Assembly (NCBI RefSeq): GCF_021730395.1 | Contig: NC_069365.1 | Span: forward strand, 24,328,501-24,392,500 | DNA length: 64,000 nucleotides | Direction: 5' to 3' | Source of the DNA: Mercenaria mercenaria | Lineage: Eukaryota; Mollusca; Bivalvia; Venerida; Veneridae | Shown here: positions 55,776 through 64,000 of the stretch, piece by piece | Layout of the letters: the number at the start of each line of letters is the position of its first letter | Numbering within the stretch: position 1 is the stretch's first letter | Notes under the pieces: generated by a model | Told to the model about the DNA's origin: nothing | Databases searched by the model: none | The model's input: the letters and a program-made list of their open reading frames with translations, nothing else | Made by a program: the position numbers and the translations under genes

Positions 55776-56536
55776 GGACCTGTTTCAGTGACCCTTACCT
55801 TATTTCTAAACCATTCAAGGTAGCCAGTAATTGAAATGGCCTTTTGTCAATGTTAACTTTCACAATCTCAACAACAAACCGAGTAAAAACAATGTTAGGT
55901 TTTGTTCATAATAAAGTACAGAGCAAAACGGTTATACTGGTTATGCAGGATAAAAATTCTTAAAATTATAAGGGGTTGTGGTTCGAAGACTGAGCATTAT
56001 ATGAACATTTGTTGGTGATATTCAAACATACAGTGTTGTATTATTCAACAAGATGCTGTTTCTATATTTTGATAAAATATGGAAATACTAGCCACCTAAT
56101 GTCAACAGTATCATAACTGAAAGTTAGTTGTCATTTTTCAGATCGGCTATAATTTCTGGTAGATATAATTAAGCCAGTTATCGATTTCAAATCTGTATAT
56201 TTCCTAAAAGTAATTGTTGGACTGTTCTCTCTGCATAAAAATCAGACAGAAAACAAGATGACATTTGCATCAAGACAGAAAATAAATCAAAATGTTCCTT
56301 TTAACCAAAGAGCTAGATCAGAATTTGAGAGCATAAAAAGTAATAAGAAAAATGTCTTATAATTGAGGTTACCATGGAAAAACAATGCTACCAAACTGTC
56401 ATTGTCAGCACAACATTTTCTTTGAGCGTATTGAAAGCTGAAATGTTACTGTTAACAACCCTATTATAATTAGTTGCCTAAATTATTTGCACTTGGAATT
56501 GGCAGCAGATTATCTAAAGGTCACTGAAACAGGTCC
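55776..56536. mobile_element. 761-bp element with perfect 18-bp inverted ends
   Basis: GGACCTGTTTCAGTGACC at 55776-55793 and its exact reverse complement at 56519-56536. No coding inside. A MITE-like element of unknown superfamily; no clear target duplication. Confidence 0.7.
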
Positions 56537-57542
56537 TCCTACGGTTCAATTTGGAGACTCATTTTTCAGCTGATTTTGCAGTTTAAAATGGGTCCTGATG
56601 TTTGCTGCGGCCATTGGAAATGTCAATTTTATATCTATAAAATAAAGAAGAGCTATTTATTGTGATGTAACAATAGCTGTTGAATTAGACTTTTTAGTGC
56701 AATGTAACTTAAACAGTTACTTCCCTTCGTCGTTTGAACGCCATTACAACTCGTGCACGTTGTGCGATGAACATTTCACTTAAATATTCTAATAAAGAGG
56801 TAAAGTCATGGTAAACTTTAATTTCAGATACTGTCAAATGCTGTTAAACTATCTTTGCATCATTTTAATTTGTCAAACATATTCTGTAAACTGGAGATTT
56901 AGGCATATCGCAATATGAAATTGTATCAGTATCCGGACATCAACAGGTCTGGTTTCATTGCCCGAAGGAGCTATATAGCTAGAACGAGCTAAAATAGCTC
57001 GTTCTAGCTATATATCGAACAAAAGAAGGGTACAAAACCGTCTTTTTTTCATATTTATCCGAATTATCGAAAGTAGACGGAACGTATGTCACTCGCTTTT
57101 CACTTGTACTTGGCAATATGAAATGTTTTGTCAACATCAAACCTCCACTTTTTTTAGGAAATCTGGCGTAAAAAACAAGGGCTTTTGAATAACACCTACA
57201 ATATGGGGTGAAAAACATATAAATAGATAAATGTCACTGAAAATTAAGCTGTTACACGATTTCTGTTCAACTTCCGCATCCTGGTGACCGTTGATCATAC
57301 GGATTCAGCAGCTAATTTAAACGAATTCTTTGTTTTTTATTAATTAACTACAGGGTGTTCCCGTAATTAAATTGGTTTTTAATTTATTTTTTTATTGTTT
57401 GTTTTTTTCTCAAAATGTTTATTTTATTCCATCATATGACTTCCTGTACACGGGTTTTGGACTTCCTGTACACGGGTTTTGTGACCTTCAGACGATTCAT
57501 ATCAATTTTCCAGTGTCTGTCTTAAGCGTTTTTCAGTGCACT
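56537..57542. other. Upstream region of the MADS-like gene
   Basis: It contains a 20-bp perfect stem-loop at 56972-57014, and a 22-bp direct repeat (ACTTCCTGTACACGGGTTTT) at about 57438-57480 just before the first exon. A 79-codon minus-strand frame at 56979-57218 has no recognisable domain. Promoter elements could not be assigned. Confidence 0.4.
56972..57014. repeat. Perfect 20-bp stem, 3-base loop
   Basis: TATATAGCTAGAACGAGCTA pairs with TAGCTCGTTCTAGCTATATA around AAA, with no mismatch. It could be a cruciform, a transposon end, or the stem of a transcript hairpin. Confidence 0.9.
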
Positions 57543-58856
57543 ATGGTGAGTTTTTTTTAATAATGATAATTGTAATAGTTAAGAATTACCATAAACATAT
57601 TCACATAATTATTTCTGTTACTCGTCCTCCGTACATTCGTCTTCATCCTCTGAAATGTTAATAAAGATACTTAGATCATCTCAATTTTTTTATAATAATA
57701 ATAGTGTATATTACAATATATTTAATGTGACATCATCTATTAGAAAACAAATGGCAAAAACCCTGGAAAGAATGTAAAGGGTCAAAAATCAAGAGCAAAA
57801 AACCACCATAAAGGATCAGTGGTAGTGGAATACATAACTGATGCTGAGAAAAGGGCACAGACTACGTATAATAGGAAGCCTACAATTCTTAAAAAGGTAA
57901 AATTCATTACCTGTGTCACTTTCAACAGCTGTAGCATTCTCTAAAGCAACTACCACTTCCTTATAAAACATCAGCATTTCATTTTTAGTTTTCCCTGCAA
58001 TATGTATATATAATAACGTGGCTTCAATTAAAAAATTTTTCATACAACACCTTTTAAGTTCTGAAGTATACTTTATACATTTTCATAATAACATAACAAC
58101 CTAGACGTATTATTCTTGATTCATATGTAGTAAAAAAAGAGACACACATGCGCGCGAGAATACATTGCACCTTATAGGGTTGTGATAATATTATAGATTC
58201 AAGAGTTGTCTACTATGACAAAAGAAGAATTTAGTCTAGACTGGAAGACTGAATCAGGTGTCTGTGGCAATTGGAAAAGTAAGGGATGTTCAATAGGTAT
58301 GTTTTTACAGTGAAAATAATAATAATAATAATAATGACGTTTATAATTAGAGTAATAAAAAGGTTAGTTTTTAAAAATGTGTTCCATTTCTTTGGGTATT
58401 TTCTGTATGTTCTCTATATACGTCAGATATACGCATTTCAGTTTTTAATATTTAAATATTATTAACTTACATTGAAAAATCAACGTGTAAAATTTCATAC
58501 AAATAGAGCTATTATATTAACAACTGTAGGGAATACTAGTACACCGCATACACCAGTCGAAACAGCGGCAGTGGCACTTGAGGAGTTGCAGCCTTCATCC
58601 TCTTTGGTATACCCAGACCCGCCAGAAGTACCAGAAGAGGAAGCTATTCACGAAGGGGAAAAAACAAAATGTGACATTTGTCACAGAATGTCCGCTTCTA
58701 ATAAAAAAAAAAGACCTGTGGCTCAATTGCGAGTACAGGAAGAAATGTGATTTTTGGGTCCATACGCTGTGTGTTGGTATTGTTGCTAAGACTGAAAGTG
58801 ATTTGGAAGACATCAAATTTTTCTGCCCTACACACATTAAATCGTACATGAAATAA
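57543..58856 (+). CDS. Spliced gene with an SRF-type MADS domain and a PHD-like finger
   Basis: Four exons can be proposed: 57543-57545 (ATG then GTGAGT), 57744-57896, 58197-58296 and 58530-58856, with phases 0, 0 and 1 that agree. Exon 2 gives a basic N-terminus and VVVEYITDAEKRAQTTYNRK; exon 3 continues IQELSTMTKEEFSLDWKTES. Joined, residues about 29-59 line up without gaps with the human SRF MADS box from EFIDNKLRRYTTFSKRK: 14 of 31 identical, including RK, KK and ELST.T. The following strand region (ESG...W.S) matches SRF ETG...F.T in length. MADS domains bind CArG-type DNA as dimers. Exon 4 has an acidic linker, then CDICH...WLNCEYRKKCDFWVHTLC...FFCPTH, a C4HCCH PHD-like finger. That finger lies in two frames that meet in a run of ten A's near 58703-58712. 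Exon borders are predictions; the tiny first exon is least certain. Confidence 0.55.
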
Positions 58857-58866
58857 ATTTCTAATA

Positions 58867-59209
58867 TTATGATAAAATAAAACAATTTTGTACTGGTTTA
58901 ATCATTTTACCTCTTATTTTTTGCCACTGAGTCTCTAAAACAAACGCCTCGTCAGTGTTGCCATGTTTGTGAATGTCACTGATGCCTTCCTCTATAATGC
59001 TCGTTATCTGTTGTTTGGTCTTTTTTTCAATAGCATGAAACTTTGTACGATCAAGGGGTGTTGTAAATACTGGCGTTAAAGACAACCCCTTACCAGGCAC
59101 CATTCCTCTTTCAATGGATGCCAGGTATGCATTTAAATTTTCTTCACAGGTTCTTTCAAATCTGATTAAACCCACATCCAGTCTTTCGCCAGAAACTGAT
59201 GTGTGGTCA
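58867..59209 (-). CDS. DUF6589-like gene, last exon
   Basis: It follows TTTATTTAG in phase 2 and reads SDHTSVSGERLDVGLIRFER, then TCEENLNAYLASIERGMVPG and a Lys-rich helix to a TAA at 58867-58869. No known domain is recognised in it. Confidence 0.65.
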
Positions 59210-62200
59210 CTAAATAAAGTAAATATGTGTCCTTTTAAAGACTTACTTTTTATCTCAATAAACATTTTAGCATAAAATGTAAAACGTTAGCTTGCATTTA
59301 TTACATTATGTAAATGGAATTTGGTTCAGTAACTTAAAACGGTTATTATATAGTCATCACAATATGTTTACGACATATGGTGTCCCATTACTGCCATATC
59401 ATAAACAGAATAAAAACAACACGCTACTAAAGTTTCAAATGTCTAAACAGCAAGCGATGGAGTATGTGTAAACGACGATGGATAATAACAAATTGAAAGT
59501 AGCATAGGTGACAATTTGGCTATGGAGAAAAAATCTTATTTTTTGGTTTTCATTCTATTGTATTCTGATCTGACTCTAACGTGACACCATATGTTATTAA
59601 GTTATTTTGAACAGTAAATATAAGTATCATTAGAGATAATTTTGAAATATAGTCCTACGTATCTTAAAGACAAATTTCATATAAAACGTTGTCATTAATC
59701 CATCCAGCATTCTATATCGGCCCCATATCAAACCGACGTCGTTGTCTATAACGGCTCGATATCGGCTTCAATATTGGTTGGAAATAAGAATGATGTCGGC
59801 CCGACATCGGCAGACGTTATCGGGCCGACATCATAATGACATTGGTCCGATAATGGCAAACGATATTTGTCCATCATCAAAATGATATCGGCTCGATATT
59901 GGCAGATGATTGCTTTATCAAAGTTGTGTTAAAATAAACACTTTATAAAATCTCGGAGTAATTTTCTTGAGAACTGATGTGTCTCGCATCATTTGTATGA
60001 CTCTTATTAATTTTTATTGATATACTATTTATACAGTTACGTAAGCTTTATGTATATTCTTAACACTATTAAAATTGTTAAATTAAAATTTTAAACCTAT
60101 TTATATTTTCAATATTTATTTTTAATTACAAATATTTTCTATGGCGGCATTTTACATATAAATAAAAATGCATATTAATTATTACCTCCCTTTATTATAT
60201 GTAAAATTCTGATAAATACCGTCTACAATTTTGTTTGGAACCTAGTTTTATTAATTCTGGCATTCATCATATTTGCTTAATAAATTAGCACATATAAACA
60301 ACTATATAACTTTTTCAGATTTATCATAATATATATAAAAATATAGTTATATTACAGAATCCAATACATGCCAGGTGTCAATCTGACGTACAAAATAGTT
60401 ACACTGATTGATGTCGATCTACCGATTTAAATATTTTGCGGCACTACAACTGCCGGATGTCGGCCCTACATCGGCACATTTTGCCGACATTCCGACATTA
60501 TACGTATATCGGGCCGATATAGTCATGCTGGCTGTGAAAGTGTTTATTGTAAATAACATATTTCTTTTATATATACAAATTATGGGAAAAATGTAAAGCA
60601 CGAAAAGGCAATTAGCAATACATTTTGAACAAACCTATATTCTTCTCTTGCATTGCTTAAATATCTAAGGCTTCTCATTTTCACCCTCCATTCAAAGATT
60701 TCCGTGGAAAAATCTCGATGGTACAGAGTATCTAACTCTTCTGGCATGCACATCTCTTTAAATGTGTTTTCTCTTATCTGAATACATTAAAATAATACAT
60801 GTTGAAGGAAGTAATAACCACTATTTCATTTATTACATTATAATATTTTTAAAAAGAGGGTTGATTTAAAAAATAGAAAAATGTTTTAATATTTTTTTTA
60901 TTTTAAAATTTGGCTTTTACCCCAGTGACTGAGAATGCGTGGTGGTCATGGTGTTTTCAAATAAGTTATTTCAATTTAATATATAGGCAATGCGAATTAT
61001 AACATACTCAAGGCTGCCATCTTATTTAAAAATAAATCGTCTCGTTTGCCTAAAAACAATGTGTATTATTATATACTTGCGGCGGGCATTTTAAAATATT
61101 TTTATTAAGACATGATATGTTTAATTTAAATTTTATCTTACTTTACTATTTATGTACAATGAACTACTATATAAAATATACGGGAAATTCATTCGTCCTT
61201 GATATAGTACTTTTAAAATAAATAGCAAGGAGTGATATTTGTGGTCGTCACTTCGTTTAAATAATTAATTTATCTTTAACCGATTCTGAGATATTTAGAT
61301 TTAAATAGACCGAACATGACCAAATATGGCAGACTAATGTGATAGAAACATATTTTATGCAAATGTAATAGCATATTTAGAAACAAGATGGCCACCGCGC
61401 ATGCGTACTACTTGTGGTTAAACCGAACCCTATACTACTTTTGATTTTAATTATTGTATATAATCTTTTTATCAGAATATAAATATTATAGAAATTAACC
61501 TTTTCTAGCAAATTCAAATTTCTGCAAACATTGACCCAGTGATGTTGCTTTGGAATGCCTGGAGGTAGCCATCTCTTTGCCCTACGATTGTATGCCTCTA
61601 AGACAAAATCACCCCCTTCTCCTTTGCTGATATTGCCAGAAACAGAAAACGACTCATTCTTACATATGAAATCCTTTACTGCTGTTGGAGCTAACACGCG
61701 AGTTTTAAAATCTCTGTACATGATCTCCTGATAATTTGTATTATTTAAGCCATAGAACAATTTCATAAATTTACTTTTACCAGCCATAATGTAATCGGTA
61801 TTATTTCGCCTTGTACCACAACGAAATGCAATATTGCCAGCACGTAGTTTAAGACGACATCGCACATGAAACGGAAATTTCTATCCTTACAGCTGCCTAT
61901 GTATGTATATAGACCAGCTACAGTTGGAGCTTCATCTTGTGAAATGTAAGTAGTTAATATTTCATCAATAGTACCGTAAAAGAATATTGTTAAGATCATC
62001 CATGACTTATGATGGTTTGTGCATGCCTTACAGCACATAAGTGCACGTGGTGTGCGATAACCAAGCATCTTTGCAAGATCTTGCAGGCAAACGTCCCAAA
62101 GAAGTTTGAAACAGGCCTTTACGGCAGTCATTTCTATGTGTCCTAGCCCGGGAACAAGCAATATATCACGTAGATCATCATTTTTTTCGATCAAACGTGA

Positions 62201-64000
62201 TCCTAGAACATAGGGAAGGCCATCACATCCTACACATGTCCATGTTCTGTTATCTCCTACATGACACTGGTCTTGTACATGCTGTCCATGTAAATATAAA
62301 TACAGTTTCGATATTGTTCATATTTCCTAAAGCGATATAGGGGTTATCATATAAATTAAAATAAAAAATTAACAAATTTCATACTTTGTGCTTTACGTAA
62401 CTTTAAAATGTATAATTATGTGTAATGTCACATTTACAGGTATAAGTTGAATTTACGGGTAATAATTTTTTAATATGAATTAGATGAAGCAGAATTATAA
62501 ATTTTGCCACAGATGTACTTTAAATGACTAGAATTACTCCAAAACATTTACATATATTCTTTGTACATTGTATATTTTCAAAGATAGTACAGCATTACCT
62601 TGAGTACTTTTTTTACAGAGTCATATGAGCAAGGGTTAAACAACGCAGGTTCTCCTACTTTAACGTGTGGTTTTTCATCCGGGTGGCAACTGGTCGCCCA
62701 TGCATAGGGATCCGCAAAGTCTATTTTGTTTATTGGACCAATGAACCCTTTAAACAATAACAAATAACAACTTAGAAGCGTTCCAGTGAACTAATCGTGG
62801 TATATATATATACATGTTGTTAAGATAAATAAATATGTTCCTTCTTAATTATAGTTAAGTTTTATAATTATTAAATAAATTATGTACTGAAAGAACCATC
62901 CGGTTAAAAAGTATGGATGATTTATAGTACACACTTAATGTAAATGTAACAATTTTTTATTATTTTTCTAAACATGGTGTTAAAATAAAACTTTTATCAA
63001 TTTACATATACGATGGTGTTTAAGTTAATCGTGTTAAACCTTGACATGTGGAAAAAACATCTTAACCCTTGCGCATGCGTTAACTTTTGGTATTGTTCTT
63101 GTTTCTTCCTTGTGTTACTTATGTACCGGAAGTCCTACCACCTTATAGTGTGTGGTATTACGCGACTGTGTAATTCCGATTTACGGACTATAAATTAATA
63201 CCGCTTATAGTAATATACTAATATTTTGCAATTGCATTGTCAGTTAGAATTTAATATAGATAATTATACACAGACGAAAGTAAAGGGTTAAGTGTTTGTA
63301 CCTCTACATGGGGACATAAGAACACCTCTTTCATATTATTTGTTAGTGTTAACTGTTACATTAACTTACCATCTATCCTTTGCTGTACGTTGTCTGTTCC
63401 TTTATTTTCTGTAACGATTGCCTTAAGCCTACTTGCAAGGAAACAATTTCTTATAGTATCAAACTTGCTTTCAGCTTCCTTTATATAATGCCTAATACTG
63501 GCAACTGTGGTACTATTATTTTCCTGGAACAACCACTGTCTAGGAGTAAGATGTGGACTTTCCTGTAAATTACTATATAATGCTGGTGTAATGTGCAGAA
63601 GCATAGTGATAACAGATGCAGTTGTTTTGTGTCCAAAGGTAACTCTCCAGTTTCTAGCAATCACCTGATTATTATCAAAAATGTTATTTGATCACTGTTA
63701 CGCTCATTTTGCACTGGTTGTTGGGCATTTGCTTTCAGCCAGCGTTGTAAGCTGCTATAACTACCACAAGCTGTTTGTCGATTGTTTAATTGTGCAACAA
63801 CCTTACTTCCACTTAAATAGTAATTTACAAGATTCTTGCAAAATTGCAAGGGGGCTACGTGTGTTAGGCGTCTGGCTTTGTATATACTGTCAACTGCAGT
63901 AACAATACATACTTCTTTTTTAGGATTGTTACCATTACCTGCAGCAGACTTCACAAACCTAACTAAAACATCATTTCTATCATTTAACCACTGAGTGATT
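58867..64000 (-). CDS. Multi-exon gene for a DUF6589-like, transposon-derived protein (partial)
   Basis: Five coding blocks plus the edge block share compatible phases and read as one long protein that enters from beyond the right end of the window. Visible motifs: IFDNNQVIARNWRV, NKIDFADPYAWATS, a CHVGD...TCVGCDGLPYVLG segment, LVPGLGHIEMTAVKACFKLL, a second Cys/His cluster (MCCKACTNHHKSW), RRNNTDYIMAGKSKF, and ESFSVSGNISKGEGGDFVLE. From memory this resembles families of DUF6589-type proteins, thought to come from DNA transposons with an RNase H-like core; the FDN, CDG and GLGH motifs could hold acidic/metal-binding residues. This identity is inferred. The frame is interrupted at two places in the given sequence (near 63680 and 61815). 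Its stop codon is ten bases from the end of the MADS-like gene on the other strand. Confidence 0.6.
59704..60531. mobile_element. 828-bp TIR element in an intron
   Basis: The ends are CCAGCATTCTATATCGGCCC and, on the other strand, CCAGCATGACTATATCGGCC. Both subterminal regions are dense in GATGTCGGCCCGACATC-like palindromes. The interior is AT-rich and non-coding. It sits in the intron between the last two exons of the DUF6589-like gene. Confidence 0.75.
60635..60777 (-). CDS. DUF6589-like gene, penultimate exon
   Basis: Phase 0 start after ATTCAG: IRENTFKEMCMPEELDTLYH, RDFSTEIFEWRVKMRSLRYL, SNAREEY, then two bases of Arg before GTTTGT. Predicted helical and charged; no motif recognised. Confidence 0.65.
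60778..61499 (-). other. Intron of the DUF6589-like gene
   Basis: AT-rich intron. A CGCGCATGCG motif lies near 61397. No other feature seen. Confidence 0.45.
61500..62281 (-). CDS. DUF6589-like gene, main exon
   Basis: About 260 codons after the GGACAG acceptor at 62282. In order: HVQDQCHVGDNRTWTCVGCD, LVPGLGHIEMTAVKACF, LAKMLGYRTPRALMCCKACT, FYGTIDEILTTYISQDEAPT, DRNFRFMCDVV, then in the neighbouring frame NNTDYIMAGKSKFMKLFYGL, FSVSGNISKGEGGDFVLEAY and KRWLPPGIPKQHHWVNVC. It ends LLEK at GTTAAT. The two frames meet near 61815. Confidence 0.65.
62282..62598 (-). other. Intron of the DUF6589-like gene
   Basis: About 320 bp of AT-rich intron, no features. Confidence 0.5.
62599..62747 (-). CDS. 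DUF6589-like gene, internal exon
   Basis: 49 codons after completing a Gly: FIGPINKIDFADPYAWATSC, HPDEKPHVKVGEPALFNPCS, YDSVKKVLK. Borders TTTAAAG and GTAATG; phases 1 and 0 agree with both neighbours. Confidence 0.7.
62748..63369 (-). other. Intron of the DUF6589-like gene
   Basis: AT-rich; includes a GCGCATGCG motif near 63071. No coding signal. Confidence 0.45.
63370..64000 (-). CDS. DUF6589-like gene, edge exon (continues beyond window)
   Basis: The right part (to the window edge) reads ITQWLNDRNDVLVRFVKSAA, NPKKEVCIVTAVDSIYKARR and GSYSSLQRWLKANAQQP. The left part, in another frame, reads IFDNNQVIARNWRVTFGHKT, ASVITMLLHITPALYSNLQ and VQQRIDG up to GTAAGT at 63369. The frames meet near 63680 in a short T run. 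Confidence 0.6.

Noticed and set aside
60408-60601. Overlapping frames of about 60 codons on both strands
   Set aside because: They cross the right end of a TIR element and carry no domain.
63013-63198. 61-codon plus-strand frame
   Set aside because: It lies in an intron of the minus-strand gene, with no motif or start context.

Overview
This window looks like nuclear DNA of a bivalve mollusc, probably a heterodont clam. It is AT-rich and intron-rich. Much of it is non-autonomous mobile elements with a tandem-repeat core (140-185 bp units) and a terminal hairpin followed by CTAA, of the kind described in bivalves as pearl-like or tandem-repeat-containing MITEs and Helitron-like elements. tRNA-derived SINEs, jockey/CR1-group and L1-group LINE remnants and a Penelope-like retroelement are also present. 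No database was available; families are named from recognisable motifs.

The main host gene is UDP-glucose 6-dehydrogenase (UGDH) on the minus strand, 37172 down to 9182. Eleven coding exons can be placed, with matching splice phases and the Rossmann motif and catalytic Cys region intact. The tenth exon (10511-10592) starts in frame but does not stay open, so this copy is either damaged or mis-assembled. The introns hold several repeat arrays, a 61-bp minisatellite, SINEs, palindromic MITEs, a recent 474-bp tandem duplication, and decayed copies of the 3' ends of UGDH exons 3 and 5.

From 38 to 56 kb I recognise no host gene. There is another Helitron-like array, a third copy of a 237-bp palindromic MITE, a hAT-like element carrying a SINE, a 2.67-kb element with 8-bp target duplications and termini built from a 16-bp repeat, a LINE split by an array, and a decayed endonuclease/RT LINE on the minus strand.

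The right end (57.5-64 kb) is the most interesting part. A small spliced plus-strand gene encodes what looks like a complete SRF-type MADS domain followed by a PHD-like zinc finger. Ten bases after its stop codon lies the stop codon of a convergent, multi-exon minus-strand gene for a large Cys/His-containing protein reminiscent of DUF6589-type, transposon-derived proteins. That gene runs off the window. The pair could be a two-gene mobile system with a captured MADS DNA-binding domain, or two neighbouring host genes.
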